Below, piece after piece: positions 1 to 10,862 of a stretch of DNA of 64,000 nucleotides (within the stretch, counting starts at the first letter, position 1; each line of letters begins with the position of its first letter). A program made the position numbers and the translations under genes. The stretch covers positions 1 to 64,000 of the forward strand of contig PDSJ01000019.1 in the NCBI GenBank assembly GCA_002748425.1, read 5' to 3'. The notes under the pieces are model-generated. The model did no database searches and had not been told where the DNA came from. It saw only the letters and a program-made list of their open reading frames with translations. The stretch comes from a candidate division KSB3 bacterium (lineage in GTDB: Bacteria > Moduliflexota > Moduliflexia > Moduliflexales > Moduliflexaceae).

Positions 1-1
1 G

Positions 2-82
2 CAGATTGTGTTTGGCACATTGGTCGTCTTTGCGGTGTACCTGAACGCTGAAAAAGGCGGAAAAGGCATCATCGTGAAATAA
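2..82 (+). CDS. C-terminal end of a membrane protein, possibly a sugar ABC transporter permease (truncated by window edge)
   Basis: Open frame from window start: QIVFGTLVVFAVYLNAEKGGKGIIVK*; hydrophobic segment with basic tail. Confidence 0.45.
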   Translation, partial: QIVFGTLVVFAVYLNAEKGGKGIIVK

Positions 83-229
83 CACGCTCTGCTGACGGAA
101 CAGAAGCGGGCTCTCCCTTCACATCAATCAGAGACTTCTACAGCGGGAACACGTTGAGAAACAGCATCGGCGAATCACTGCTCGCGTATGATACATGAGA
201 GGAAATTCTGAAGGATAAACATCACAAAA

Positions 230-264
230 AAACCCTGCAAAGTATTTGAGGCTTCGCAGGGTTT
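230..264 (-). terminator. Intrinsic terminator downstream of rpsD
   Basis: Inverted repeat aaaccctgcaaag ... cttcgcagggttt just 3' of the rpsD stop, followed on the minus strand by a T-rich tract. Confidence 0.75.
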
Positions 265-276
265 GTATGTGGAGGA

Positions 277-891
277 TTAGCGGGAATAAAACTCGACGAT
301 GAGTTGTTCGTCCGCAAAGTCAGGGAGTTCTTGACGGACTGGGAAACGCTGCACCTGACCGCTCAGATTTTCCTGTGAAAATGAAAGCCATTCCGGCACA
401 GCGCGATGTTTGTTTTCGGCCAAAAAGGTTTTGAGCAGTTTTTGGCTTTTTGAGGATGTTTTAGGGCTGATGACTGCTGATGGCTTGACGCGATACGAGG
501 GACTTGTCACTTTACGTCCATTAACCATAATATGCCCGTGAATGACGATTTGGCGGGCTTGTGAACGGCTGGAGGCCATGCCGAGACGATACACAACATT
601 GTCGAGTCGCCGTTCGAGCAGCACGAGCAGATTCTCTCCGGTCACGCCTTTCATCTTTTTAGCTTTCATGAAAGTATTTTTAAATTGAGTTTCGCTCATG
701 CCATAGGCAAAACGTAATTTTTGTTTTTCCCGCAGGTGGTTTCCATACTCAGTTTCTTTCGAGCGTTTTGCGCCGTGATCTCCGGGTGGGGTCGGGCGCC
801 TTTCCAGCAAGCGATCGTATTTCGAATTTCCAAAAATATTGACCCCGAAGCGGCGGACAATCTTCCCTTTTGCAGTCGTGTTTCGCGCCAT
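277..891 (-). CDS. rpsD: 30S ribosomal protein S4
   Basis: 204 aa; S4 family with S4 RNA-binding region ([34 protein letters not shown]). Confidence 0.97.
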   Translation of the reverse strand: MARNTTAKGKIVRRFGVNIFGNSKYDRLLERRPTPPGDHGAKRSKETEYGNHLREKQKLRFAYGMSETQFKNTFMKAKKMKGVTGENLLVLLERRLDNVVYRLGMASSRSQARQIVIHGHIMVNGRKVTSPSYRVKPSAVISPKTSSKSQKLLKTFLAENKHRAVPEWLSFSQENLSGQVQRFPVRQELPDFADEQLIVEFYSR

Positions 892-1155
892 ATCGTTCTT
901 ATGTTCCTCTCATCAGCTTTTTTTGTCAAGTTTACGTGTCAAACGTGGGTCGTATGTTCTTCAGACCGGTGCACATTCGCCGTGGATCTCTTTCTACGCA
1001 TAACGCAGCAAACAGGACAAAATAGACACTGAGATATATCGCAAGAGCATCGTTCCAGAAAGCCTTGCACGATGAATTTGTAGTTACAGATGTTTAGGAA
1101 CATCACTCCATATTTTCTTGTCTGAAGTCAGACACCCATGCTATCCAAATTTAGA

Positions 1156-1185
1156 ATAATATTAATATCGACAAAAATGTGTCAA
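1156..1185 (-). promoter_or_regulatory. Sigma70-type promoter for rpsD
   Basis: Minus strand TTGACA-N18-TATTAT; predicts a leader of about 260 nt before rpsD. Confidence 0.5.
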
Positions 1186-1436
1186 GTATTTTTTTGAGTC
1201 AGAAAATATTTCCACGTAGAACTCACAAGTATGAACGTGAAGTCATTGTGAGCGATGAGTACAGGATTAATGAAATAATAAATTGGATCAGGTAGATACT
1301 ATCAGGACTCTTTTCTGTTGATCCGGCAAAATAGGCAAGACATTTTTAGGCTTCGCAAGGCTGCTTGGTCAGAGACGTTCAGCAAGCTATGGGCATCAGC
1401 ACAGTGTGCTGAGTCAATCCCATGGCTCCGGAGAGG

Positions 1437-3083
1437 TCATTGTCTTTTCGGCGATTCAGGAAAAAGATGCGGAAACATCGTTGCAATCGAGTCTTTAACG
1501 TGTTTGGGCAGGTAGTCGTTCGACAGAAAACAGCGGAGATCCCGTTCGGAGATCGAGCGCAGGAGCACGTCCGTCACGCGTTGTGGAGTTCTGGGGTTTG
1601 AAAGCAGGGCAAACTTCATGGGCATACTGGAGCGGAAAGGCGTGGTGTTCGCGATAAATGTAAGAATTTCAGGTGGTGTCAGCTTCCAGCGGCAGATATT
1701 GCTGAGAATATCACTTCTGTCCTGAAAGGTTCCGATCGTATTGATCAGAAATGAGGGCAGGTTAAAGCGGACCGTATCAAGCAGTTTAAACACTTCACCG
1801 GATGTGGCGTCAAGCAAGGCGATTTTTTCCTGGAAAGACAGCGAATGGAAAATTTCCTGGATGCGCTGTTTGGCCTGGATACGAATCTCGGCGGCAATGG
1901 TCTTTTTATGAAACAGGGCTGCCAGATCTTTGAAACTGAGGCGTTGAAGCAGCGGGAGCGCATCGTTCGGCAGTGTCTGCGGGTTCAGGAGAATCGCCAT
2001 TTGAATGCTGCGCAGGACGCCCCATTTGCGATGCTGCGAGATGTCACGCAGAATATCCGATATGTGGGAGACTTGAGCCATCACCAGGACATCATCTGCT
2101 GTGATATTGGGATTGTCGAGCAAGACTTCGGCGATGCGGATATGATTATCGTAGAGAAAATCGTAGAGACTTTCGCTGTCGGCCTGTTTAGCCATGCTCA
2201 CCCGTTCTCCCAAGGCAATACCTTCTGAGGCCAGTCGTTTATAGGTCTGGGCCAGCGCTTTTTCTTCCTGGGCTTTACGGCGTCTTTCGAAGAAGCGTTT
2301 TTCTCTGAGAATGATGTCATTGACGAATTCCTCGAAATATGTCCCGTTCAGTAAAGGATAAAAAGTATTTTCCATGCGAAGATCGTTGATGATCTCTTCA
2401 ATGGCGGAATACGGGACTTGCGCGAAGAACTTCGAGAGTTCTGAGATCGTTTGATAGAGATCAGTATAACGGATGACGATAAACTCATGCCGGAACTGTT
2501 GAGGAATACGCTGGATGATCGGAAGCGCGTGCTCTGTCAGGCCGTTCCGATAGATGATAATGCTGAGATTGAGATAGCCCTCAAGAAAATTGGGAAAGAC
2601 TCGTAAGAGGCTCTTGTACAGCCGAATACTTTGTTCCGTCTGCCGGCTCTCAAGATAGAGATCGGCTTGTCGCCGGAAATCTTGCATCACCAGGGTGACG
2701 ATTAAAGCATCTTCGGGAATGTGTTCTTGCAGGGAAGGCCAGTACTGCACGGCGAGCAGCGGATTTCCGCCGCATTGCTGGCAGAGTGCGCGATACAAGG
2801 TCTGCGCGACTCTCTTTTCATCATCGTTTAAGGCCAGGTGATAGCTGTGATAAAGGCGCGTAAACGAGCGTTGTGCCTGAGTTCGAACCTTGGGGGGCAA
2901 GGCTTCATGCTCGCTCAGACGAAGGAATTCGTCGAGAATTTCGTTATGGATTTGGATTTCCCTGGGAAGAAGTTTGAGCAGATTTTCCCAATACGCAAGA
3001 GCCAGTGGGATATTTCCATCTTGCTGATGCGCCAGAGCCAGCTGCAGCTGTTGAAACAGATCGTGGCGGGCTGCTGTTTTCAT
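1437..3083 (-). CDS. Helical-repeat protein (TPR-like N-terminus, LRV/HEAT-like repeats in C-terminus)
   Basis: 548 aa; starts 15 bp after gatB; repeated L..NP.T.....LL motifs in the C-terminal half. Confidence 0.6.
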   Translation of the reverse strand: MKTAARHDLFQQLQLALAHQQDGNIPLALAYWENLLKLLPREIQIHNEILDEFLRLSEHEALPPKVRTQAQRSFTRLYHSYHLALNDDEKRVAQTLYRALCQQCGGNPLLAVQYWPSLQEHIPEDALIVTLVMQDFRRQADLYLESRQTEQSIRLYKSLLRVFPNFLEGYLNLSIIIYRNGLTEHALPIIQRIPQQFRHEFIVIRYTDLYQTISELSKFFAQVPYSAIEEIINDLRMENTFYPLLNGTYFEEFVNDIILREKRFFERRRKAQEEKALAQTYKRLASEGIALGERVSMAKQADSESLYDFLYDNHIRIAEVLLDNPNITADDVLVMAQVSHISDILRDISQHRKWGVLRSIQMAILLNPQTLPNDALPLLQRLSFKDLAALFHKKTIAAEIRIQAKQRIQEIFHSLSFQEKIALLDATSGEVFKLLDTVRFNLPSFLINTIGTFQDRSDILSNICRWKLTPPEILTFIANTTPFRSSMPMKFALLSNPRTPQRVTDVLLRSISERDLRCFLSNDYLPKHVKDSIATMFPHLFPESPKRQ

Positions 3084-3098
3084 CGTTTTTTGTGACTG

Positions 3099-4556
3099 TC
3101 AAGCCTGGCGCCGCTCTTCCAGCTTTTTCTTGAGCATGCTGTTGGCAAGCTGCGGGTTGGCTCTGCCTTGTGTGGCTTTCATCACTTGCCCGACAAGAAA
3201 GCCGAGAGTCTTGGCGTTTCCGTCGCAATACTGCGCGACCGGGCCGGGGTGATCGGCCATGACCTTCAGGATGATTTCCTCGAGCTGTCCCTCGTTGCTG
3301 ATCTGGACCAGACCCCGTTCTTTCACGATTTCTGCGGCCCGTTTCCCGGTGGTGAACATGTCTTCAAAGACGGTTTTGGCAATTTTTCCGCTGATCGTCT
3401 TTTTCTCGATCAAGGCCAGCATCTCGGCAAGATGCGCCGGCGTCACCGGACAGTCGCGGATCTCCAGGTTCCGTTGTCGTAATGCTCGCAGAATATCGCC
3501 CATCACCCAGTTGCCGACCATTTTGGCCTGCGGAAAAATGCTGACGCATTCTTCGAAATAGTGAGCCAGATGTTTGGAGGAGGTCAGGACGTCGGCGTCG
3601 TACTCCGGAAGCTTGTAGTCTTCAATGAAACGCTGTTTTTTGTCGTCAGCGAGTTCAGGCAGCTCGTTGCGCGTCTCGGCGATCCACTCGTCAGACACGA
3701 TCACAGGCAGTAAATCCGGATCGGGAAAATAGCGGTAGTCGTGGGCCTCTTCTTTGCTGCGCATCGAGAATGTCATTCCCTGATCCGCATTCCAGAGCCG
3801 GGTTTCCTGCTCGATTTTTTCGCCGGACTCCAGCAGCAGAGTCTGACGGTCGATCTCATACTCCAGCGCTCGTTGAACATTGCGGAATGAATTCATGTTT
3901 TTGATCTCAACCTTTGTGCCGAATTCACTCGTGCCCACTGGCCGCAGCGAAATGTTGGCATCACAGCGCAGGCTGCCTTCTTCCATATTGCAGTCGGAGA
4001 CTTCAAGGTATTCGAGGGTGGTTTTCAATTTCACCAGATACTCCCGCGCTTCTTCAGGGCTGCGCATATCCGGTTCACTCACAATTTCCAACAACGGCAC
4101 ACCGCAGCGGTTAAAATCGACAAAACTATACTTGCCGGCTGGTTCTTCAGGAAGTTCATGCAGGAGTTTACCGGCGTCTTCTTCCATGTGGATACGCGTG
4201 ATACCAATGCGTTTAACCGTGTCATGCACCCTGATATCGATCCAGCCGTGTTCAGCGATCGGCAATTCGTATTGCGAGATTTGGTAGGCTTTGGGCAGGT
4301 CAGGATAAAAATAATTTTTCCGAGCCAGAACACTTTGCTGTGTAATCGAACAATTGGTCGCCAGGCCGCTGCGGATGGCGAAGGCCACGACCTGTTTATT
4401 GAGGACCGGAAGCACTCCGGGCAGACCTTCGCAGATCGGGCAGGTGTTGCTGTTCGGTGCGGCGCCGAATTTCGTGCTGCAGGAGCAGAAAATTTTCGAC
4501 TGGGTCATTAATTGGCTGTGCACTTCCAGGCCAATCACTACTTCGTATGCTGCCAT
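3099..4556 (-). CDS. gatB: Asp-tRNA(Asn)/Glu-tRNA(Gln) amidotransferase subunit B
   Basis: 485 aa; [29 protein letters not shown]-like motif, C-terminal YqeY-like domain. Confidence 0.97.
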   Translation of the reverse strand: MAAYEVVIGLEVHSQLMTQSKIFCSCSTKFGAAPNSNTCPICEGLPGVLPVLNKQVVAFAIRSGLATNCSITQQSVLARKNYFYPDLPKAYQISQYELPIAEHGWIDIRVHDTVKRIGITRIHMEEDAGKLLHELPEEPAGKYSFVDFNRCGVPLLEIVSEPDMRSPEEAREYLVKLKTTLEYLEVSDCNMEEGSLRCDANISLRPVGTSEFGTKVEIKNMNSFRNVQRALEYEIDRQTLLLESGEKIEQETRLWNADQGMTFSMRSKEEAHDYRYFPDPDLLPVIVSDEWIAETRNELPELADDKKQRFIEDYKLPEYDADVLTSSKHLAHYFEECVSIFPQAKMVGNWVMGDILRALRQRNLEIRDCPVTPAHLAEMLALIEKKTISGKIAKTVFEDMFTTGKRAAEIVKERGLVQISNEGQLEEIILKVMADHPGPVAQYCDGNAKTLGFLVGQVMKATQGRANPQLANSMLKKKLEERRQA

Positions 4557-4596
4557 GTCGTTGTATGACGCGTCATGCGTGAAGATGGATCACAGC

Positions 4597-6066
4597 TTAG
4601 CGCGTCACCTGAGCTTGTTGTTTATGAAAGTCTGTATGTTCCTGAAAGGCGTAAGCCGTGCGCAGGAGTTTTTCCTCTTCAAAATGCCCGCCAATGAGCT
4701 GAAGGCCGATCGGCAAACCGTCTCCCGTGAAACCGCAGGGAATCGAGATCCCTGTCACACCGGTCAGGTTGACGGGGATCGTATAGATGTCACCCAGGTA
4801 CATCGTGAGAGGATCGTCAGCCATTTCTCCGATTGTAAATGGTGGTGTCGGACTAATCGGGGTCGCCAGCACGTCAACGTCTTTGAAGACATGTTCGTAA
4901 TCCTGTCGAACCAGAGTGCGCACTTTTTGGGCTTTCAGATAATAGGCGTCATAATATCCGGAACTAAGGGTATAAGTTCCTAGCATGATTCTCCGAATGA
5001 CTTCCGAGCCGAAGCCTTGTGCCCGAGTTTTACCGTACATATCTTTCAGATCGACATACTCTGTTGCGCGGTAGCCGTATTTCACACCGTCATAGCGGGC
5101 CAGGTTCGAACTTGCTTCCGAGGGAGCGATGATGTAATAGGTGGCGACTCCGGCATCGGTGTGTGGCAAAGAGACTTCGCGGCATGTGGCGCCGAGCCGC
5201 TCATAGACTGTCAGTGCGTTGCGTACCGCGTGTTCGATTTCCGGAGCAATACCTTCGGCAAAAAATTCGTGCGGGATCCCGATTGTCATCCCGTGAACGT
5301 CAGGGACGAGCGCGGCAGTATAATCAGGAACAGGCATATCGATTGACGTGGAATCCTGAGGATCGTGCCCACTGATCGCCTGGAGCATCACAGCGGCGTC
5401 AAACACGTCCTTGGTGAGCGGGCCGGCTTGATCCAGAGACGAGGCATAGGCGACCAGTCCATAGCGGGAGACTCTGCCGTACGTTGGTTTAAGGCCGGTC
5501 ACGCTGCAAAAGGCCGCTGGCTGCCGTATCGAACCGCCAGTATCGGTGCCCAGGGCAGCGATCGCTTCTCCGGCAGCGATTGCCGCCGCAGACCCACCGC
5601 TCGATCCACCGGGAACCCGGCTGATATCCCACGGGTTACGGGTCACACCATAAGCTGAATGTTCAGTCGAACTCCCCATCGCAAACTCATCCATATTCGT
5701 CTTGCCGATGATGATCGCGTGCTGGGTTTTGAGCTTGCGAATCACGGTCGCATCGTAGGGCGGTATAAAATGCTCCAACATTTTTGATCCGCAGGTCGTG
5801 GCCACGCCTTTTGTGCAGAACACATCTTTTATGGCAATCGGGATTCCGGTGAGATAGTTGAGTTCGATGTCGCCTTTTCTGAGCTGCTCGTCAACATTGT
5901 CAGCTTGCGCCAGCGCGTCATCTTTCAGTACGCGGATATAGGCATGCAGGACCGGTTCGACCTCATCGATGCGCGCCAGCACAGACTCGGTAATTTCGCG
6001 TGAGCTGACTTCGCCGCTGCGTAATTTATCATGTAACTCTCGTATGGTACAGGTATATAAATCCAT
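4597..6066 (-). CDS. gatA: Asp-tRNA(Asn)/Glu-tRNA(Gln) amidotransferase subunit A
   Basis: Amidase signature [14 protein letters not shown]; start placed at [11 protein letters not shown] rather than the ORF-track start at 6165, which overlaps gatC. Confidence 0.97.
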   Translation of the reverse strand: MDLYTCTIRELHDKLRSGEVSSREITESVLARIDEVEPVLHAYIRVLKDDALAQADNVDEQLRKGDIELNYLTGIPIAIKDVFCTKGVATTCGSKMLEHFIPPYDATVIRKLKTQHAIIIGKTNMDEFAMGSSTEHSAYGVTRNPWDISRVPGGSSGGSAAAIAAGEAIAALGTDTGGSIRQPAAFCSVTGLKPTYGRVSRYGLVAYASSLDQAGPLTKDVFDAAVMLQAISGHDPQDSTSIDMPVPDYTAALVPDVHGMTIGIPHEFFAEGIAPEIEHAVRNALTVYERLGATCREVSLPHTDAGVATYYIIAPSEASSNLARYDGVKYGYRATEYVDLKDMYGKTRAQGFGSEVIRRIMLGTYTLSSGYYDAYYLKAQKVRTLVRQDYEHVFKDVDVLATPISPTPPFTIGEMADDPLTMYLGDIYTIPVNLTGVTGISIPCGFTGDGLPIGLQLIGGHFEEEKLLRTAYAFQEHTDFHKQQAQVTR

Positions 6067-6088
6067 GAATTTTTTCCTCATCTGCGTA

Positions 6089-6376
6089 TTATTCAAGAAT
6101 TTTGGGAACCCGGTAAAACGCTCCGGCACGGTCAGGAGCATTACGCAGGGCCTCATCCTGCGCAAGAGACGCTTTGACCTCGTCTTCCCGGAAAACCGTT
6201 TCCAGCTTTCCGATGTGGGAGCTTGGCGAAACGCCGCTGGTGTCGATTTCGTTGAGCGTATCCATGTAGAGTAAAATTGTGCTTAAACTCTCGGAGATCT
6301 CGTGGAGCTGGACGTCTTCCAATTCTACACAGGCGAGTTGAGCTACGTGGCGGACTTGGTCTTCCGATATCTTCAT
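6089..6376 (-). CDS. gatC: Asp-tRNA(Asn)/Glu-tRNA(Gln) amidotransferase subunit C
   Basis: 95 aa; [19 protein letters not shown]..., typical GatC, 22 bp upstream of gatA. Confidence 0.96.
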   Translation of the reverse strand: MKISEDQVRHVAQLACVELEDVQLHEISESLSTILLYMDTLNEIDTSGVSPSSHIGKLETVFREDEVKASLAQDEALRNAPDRAGAFYRVPKILE

Positions 6377-6563
6377 AGGATGTCTTTTGGACAGTCTTCA
6401 GGCAATGTTATGTGAAACTGTCTGACTGCTGAAACGCCCAAATTTTGTATACTGAATCTAAATCATAACACCTTGTGATGAGATACCATACGTCAATATT
6501 TTAAATTTGCGTGCCTGGTCAAGACATTTTCATGAGAATCATAGGGAAAAGCAACAAATTTTA

Positions 6564-6594
6564 TTGACAGGAATCTCACCACGAGTAATATAAT
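6564..6594 (+). promoter_or_regulatory. Sigma70-like promoter
   Basis: TTGACA-N19-TATAAT upstream of the HTH gene. Confidence 0.55.
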
Positions 6595-6665
6595 ATCTGA
6601 TTCTGAAAGCGCGTTGTGTTCTGTCGATGATCGACGGTAATCACACGAAGTGGAGTTTCTTGCTG

Positions 6666-7046
6666 ATGAAATTTGGCGAATCCTTACGTAAAGAACGGGA
6701 ATTGCGAGGCATCACTCTTGAAGAAATTTCAGCACAAAGCAAAGTGCATATCCGTTTTCTGGAAGCGATCGAGCAGGACGATTTCAGCGAACTTCCGGCA
6801 AAAGCCTTTACAAAGGGGTTCCTGCGTTCATATGCTCGTATGATCGATGTCGATGAAGAGCTTGTGCTGAGCAATTTTGAATACATCCAGCACGCTTCGC
6901 AGACCAGGCGCGAGAACCAGACGCGAGAGAAGATACGTTCCAGAACCTCCGGGCGTTTCGTGTTGAAGATGCTGTTTACGGTGATTCTCCTCTTGCTCCT
7001 GGTGGTGTTTCTATACAATCAAGGCTATATCTATATCCGACTCTAG
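6666..7046 (+). CDS. RodZ-like helix-turn-helix membrane protein
   Basis: N-terminal HTH (GESLRKERELRGITLEEISAQSKVHIRFLEAIEQDDFSELPAKAFTKGFLRSYARMI) and one C-terminal TM segment; lacks a long periplasmic domain. Confidence 0.8.
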   Translation: MKFGESLRKERELRGITLEEISAQSKVHIRFLEAIEQDDFSELPAKAFTKGFLRSYARMIDVDEELVLSNFEYIQHASQTRRENQTREKIRSRTSGRFVLKMLFTVILLLLLVVFLYNQGYIYIRL

Positions 7047-7091
7047 TCGTTTCCATCCCTCAGCCTTACTGACGGGAGTAAAAATCGGTTC

Positions 7092-8408
7092 ATGAGAAAC
7101 TCAAATCCCTTACATGACATTGCGGCAAATTTTGGGATCACGCCAAAAGTTTTTACGCAGCTGGCAACAGGGGACGACCTGGAATTTCGTGAGCTAGTGC
7201 GCGGCATCTTGAGCATTCTCCCAGAGCATGAACTCATTCAGGTGGCGAGCGACTCCGCCATTAACCCGGAATTTTTGGATTATCTGTGTCATTTATTTGA
7301 CACAAACGACGAGGTGCTTTTGACGCTTCTCCAGAATCCATCGTCTTCCAAAACGACAAAGCATTATATTTTAGAGCACTTAGCGGAGGGAACGCTGACG
7401 ACGCTTCTCCAGCAGGCAGATACGATACCCGAAGTTCTTCAGATCGTGAATCAGCTTTCAAAGGCTGACGGAGCGAAGATGAATACTTCTGCCCAGTCAG
7501 CGGAGTTCCGGATCAAGATGAAAGTCTCGAAATTGCTGAACGATATCGAGGCGAATTTAGGAGTGACGATTGAGGCGTTTTTACACATTCGTTCCAAAGA
7601 CGACGAACAATCCCGCGAATTCGTCCGGGAGGTCTACGATGCTCTCCCTGAGGACAATGTGCTTCTCGTAGGACGTGACGTCAATGCCAGTCCGAAGATT
7701 CTGGATTATCTTGCCCGGCTCTTCGATACAAATTTCAAGGTGCTTCTGACAATCTTACATAATCCATCGGCCGACGACCCGACGCGGCAGTTTATTTTGC
7801 AGCATCTCCCTGAGAACGTCGCGGTTTTACTGGCTGAAAGTCCGAATACCCCGCCCAAAATTCTTCAATTGCTTAGCGAGCACTTTCGCAACTCCAAAGA
7901 CGTGCTGATGGTGTTGCTGGCGAATGCATTGACGCCGCCCGGTGTAAAAAAGGTCATTCAGGCTCAGTGTGAGGAAGTTCCGGTTTTTACTGTGATGCCG
8001 GAAGCTGTCGGCATTGACAGTGTTCTCGACACGTCGGATGAGACAATTTTAGAACTCGGGACTCTCGATCAGGTGCAGGTTGAACAGACGACGGACTTTG
8101 ACGACATTGAGGCAAAAGTTTCTTTGTGTGCGGATAAGCTTTACGAGATCAATGCTGAAATTGTTGCGGAGTTTATTGCGCAGGCCCACTCAGAGATCGC
8201 GACGCGTCTTGAGCAGATTGCAAAAGCGAATCGCCTGATTTTAAAGACAGTTGTGCGTGTTCCGAATCTTTCGATTGAAGATCTGGAGGCCATAAATATG
8301 GGCAGCTTTGTGTCATTACTGCATGATCTTCCCTCAGAGCCCGACGTTGAAAGCATAGTACAGCTTATCCAACAGTCGAAAGAGTGTTCACGTTCCACGT
8401 TATTATAA
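7092..8408 (+). CDS. Uncharacterised helical-repeat protein with internal duplication
   Basis: 438 aa; two copies of (A)NxGxTxxxF...EFREVR...LPE...LDYLxxLFDTNxxVLLTxLxNPS...YIL/FILxHLxE. Confidence 0.65.
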   Translation: MRNSNPLHDIAANFGITPKVFTQLATGDDLEFRELVRGILSILPEHELIQVASDSAINPEFLDYLCHLFDTNDEVLLTLLQNPSSSKTTKHYILEHLAEGTLTTLLQQADTIPEVLQIVNQLSKADGAKMNTSAQSAEFRIKMKVSKLLNDIEANLGVTIEAFLHIRSKDDEQSREFVREVYDALPEDNVLLVGRDVNASPKILDYLARLFDTNFKVLLTILHNPSADDPTRQFILQHLPENVAVLLAESPNTPPKILQLLSEHFRNSKDVLMVLLANALTPPGVKKVIQAQCEEVPVFTVMPEAVGIDSVLDTSDETILELGTLDQVQVEQTTDFDDIEAKVSLCADKLYEINAEIVAEFIAQAHSEIATRLEQIAKANRLILKTVVRVPNLSIEDLEAINMGSFVSLLHDLPSEPDVESIVQLIQQSKECSRSTLL

Positions 8409-8427
8409 CTGTCTGAGGAAATACGCT

Positions 8428-8646
8428 ATGCCAATTTATGAATATCATTGTACAGAGTGCGGGTGTGATTTTGAAAAGCTCGTGTTCAAGCGTTCCGAGC
8501 CTGTTGCATGTCCATCCTGCCAGGCCTGGGAGGTTCAAAAAAAATTTTCAACGTTTGGTATGAAAAGCGGAGAGAAGGTTGTCTCATCGTCAGCTTCCTC
8601 TTGTGGATCCTGTTCCTCTCATTCATGCGCAACATGTCAGCATTAA
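8428..8646 (+). CDS. FmdB-family zinc ribbon protein
   Basis: MPIYEYHCTECGCDFEKLVFKRSEPVACPSC. Confidence 0.93.
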   Translation: MPIYEYHCTECGCDFEKLVFKRSEPVACPSCQAWEVQKKFSTFGMKSGEKVVSSSASSCGSCSSHSCATCQH

Positions 8647-8680
8647 CTTAATCGCGGGCCTTAAAAGAACTTCTTGCTTT

Positions 8681-9133
8681 ATGATTGTACAAATTACGAA
8701 AGTCCATAACGATGCGGTTCTGCCGCACTACGCTCATCCCGGGGATGCGGGAATGGATCTGTATTGCATTGACGAGATGACGATCGAAGCCGGAGACACG
8801 GCCTTAGCACGAACTGGACTGAAAATCGCCGTACCCGAAGGCTATGAAGCACAAGTTCGCCCAAAAAGCGGTCTGGCACTCAAATATGCCGTCAGTCTGG
8901 CAAATGCCCCCGGAACCATTGACAGCGGTTATCGAGGCGAAGTGCAGGTGATTCTGATCAATCACGGACGCGAGCCGTTTCACGTGGGCCGGCAGACGAA
9001 GATCGCTCAGATGGTGATTTGTCCTGTCATGCGTGTCGAAGTGGTCGAAGTCGAGCAATTAGACGAGACGAGTCGAGGTGAAGGCGGTTTCGGATCAACC
9101 GGTGTGCAATATCGAAGGGAAGGACAGCGCTGA
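8681..9133 (+). CDS. dut: dUTP diphosphatase
   Basis: HPGDAGMDLY, RPKSGLALK, GTIDSGYRGEV, RGEGGFGSTG motifs; start moved to MIVQITK. Confidence 0.95.
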   Translation: MIVQITKVHNDAVLPHYAHPGDAGMDLYCIDEMTIEAGDTALARTGLKIAVPEGYEAQVRPKSGLALKYAVSLANAPGTIDSGYRGEVQVILINHGREPFHVGRQTKIAQMVICPVMRVEVVEVEQLDETSRGEGGFGSTGVQYRREGQR

Positions 9134-9235
9134 ATGCTGAAAGATTCTGTGCTCACGATCAAAAGGTCTTCGTTCATTATGTAACGCAACTCCCTATGTG
9201 CAGAATGACGCTGATATGGAGAAAGGAGAGAATTC

Positions 9236-10603
9236 ATGAAATCGATTGTCTTGGATTATACACATCTTGCTGAGCTGTTGTCTGAAGAGGCGCTGACTGA
9301 TATCCAGGCTGAAGTCACTCAGGCCTTTCAGGCTGTTCTGCAGAAAAGCGGACCCGGGAATGATTTTCTCGGTTGGGTTGATCTGCCTCATCAGATCAAG
9401 GAGACGCTTGTGCAGGACATTCAGGAATGTGCAGATGGACTGCGGGCAAAGAGCGATCGCATCATCTCTGTTGGGATCGGAGGGTCCTACCTTGGCGCAA
9501 AAGCTGTTATCGAGGCACTTAAAGGTCCTTTCGGCGATCGTGTCGACGGAAGCGTTCCGCTGCTGTTTGCCGGCCAGAATATCAGCTCATGGTATATGAA
9601 GGATTTACTGGCTCTGCTGGACGGGAAAGATTTCAGTGTTGTGGTCATCTCCAAATCCGGAACGACCACTGAACCTGGTCTCGCGTTTCGCATTTTAAAA
9701 GATGCGCTTGAGAAAAAGTATGGTAAACGCGGCGCTCGGACGCGAATTGTCGCGATTACTGATAAAAGCAGGGGAGCCTTGAAACAATTGGCAGATGATG
9801 AAGGCTATAAAAGTTATGTGATCCCCGATGATGTTGGAGGACGTTTTTCCGTATTGACTCCGGTCGGTTTGCTGCCGATCGCATGTGCCGGACTTGATAT
9901 TCAGGACTTTGTCAACGGTTTCAGGAGCATGGCGATGATGCTGAAAGAGGAAGAGAATCTGAGGAGCAATCCGGCTTTGGCCTACGCTGCCATGCGGACC
10001 CTGCTGTATCGCCAGGGAAAAAAGATTGAAGTCCTCGTCAATTTCGAGCCAGCGCTGCACTATATCTCTGAATGGTGGAAGCAGTTATTCGGCGAAAGCG
10101 AAGGAAAAGACGGTAAAGGTCTTTTCCCGGCCAGTGCGGATTTTACAACGGATTTACATTCGATGGGACAACTGATCCAGGATGGCGAACGAAGCCTTTT
10201 TGAGAGTTTTCTGATCGTCGGGAAGAACCATCATGAACTGTGTGTGCCGCACGATGACGGGAATCTTGATGGCCTGAACTACCTCGAAGGCAAAAACCTG
10301 GATGCGATCAATTTTTCAGCCTGTCAAGGCACAGCCCTCGCTCATCGGGATGGTGGCGTACCGAGTATGACCATCGAACTGCCGGAATTGACGCCGTATT
10401 ACCTGGGACAATTGCTCTACTTTTATGAAATTGCGGTAGCGGTCAGTGGATATCTGCTGCAGGTGAATCCTTTTGATCAGCCTGGCGTCGAAGCCTACAA
10501 GAGCAATATGTTTGCCTTGCTGGGCAAGCCCGGGCTTGAAGCCGAACATGCCGCTATTACTGCGAGAATCAGCACTATGCTTCCAAAACGGATCGTCGTA
10601 TAG
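9236..10603 (+). CDS. pgi: Glucose-6-phosphate isomerase
   Basis: 455 aa; GIGGSYLGAKA, SKSGTTTEP, DLHSMGQ motifs. Confidence 0.95.
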   Translation: MKSIVLDYTHLAELLSEEALTDIQAEVTQAFQAVLQKSGPGNDFLGWVDLPHQIKETLVQDIQECADGLRAKSDRIISVGIGGSYLGAKAVIEALKGPFGDRVDGSVPLLFAGQNISSWYMKDLLALLDGKDFSVVVISKSGTTTEPGLAFRILKDALEKKYGKRGARTRIVAITDKSRGALKQLADDEGYKSYVIPDDVGGRFSVLTPVGLLPIACAGLDIQDFVNGFRSMAMMLKEEENLRSNPALAYAAMRTLLYRQGKKIEVLVNFEPALHYISEWWKQLFGESEGKDGKGLFPASADFTTDLHSMGQLIQDGERSLFESFLIVGKNHHELCVPHDDGNLDGLNYLEGKNLDAINFSACQGTALAHRDGGVPSMTIELPELTPYYLGQLLYFYEIAVAVSGYLLQVNPFDQPGVEAYKSNMFALLGKPGLEAEHAAITARISTMLPKRIVV

Positions 10604-10789
10604 TGGAGAGCATGGGGGAAATGAAGGACCTTCCATCATGTTGTACGTTCTGAGGATTTTTACTCTTGACACGAACGGAAATATATGGAAGGGGTAGATA
10701 ATAACTCTCCTGAGAAGTCCAGATCATTCCGCCTCGCTATCCGTAGTGCGTATTGTAAGGTGCTGGACCTGTGAAGCACATGAACACGG

Positions 10790-10834
10790 CTTGAGAATCG
10801 CGAACAGTTCAGTAACAGTTTTCGTGTTCTCAAG
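10790..10834 (+). terminator. Hairpin followed by T-run, in leader of STAS gene
   Basis: cttgagaatcgcgaa ... ttcgtgttctcaag followed by cgttttttc, ending about 20 bp before the STAS start codon. Confidence 0.55.
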
Positions 10835-10862
10835 CGTTTTTTCTGAAAAGGTTAATGACGCA

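Noticed and set aside
4354-4983. 209-aa plus-strand ORF across the gatB-gatA junction
   Set aside because: Antisense to gatA/gatB; no motif
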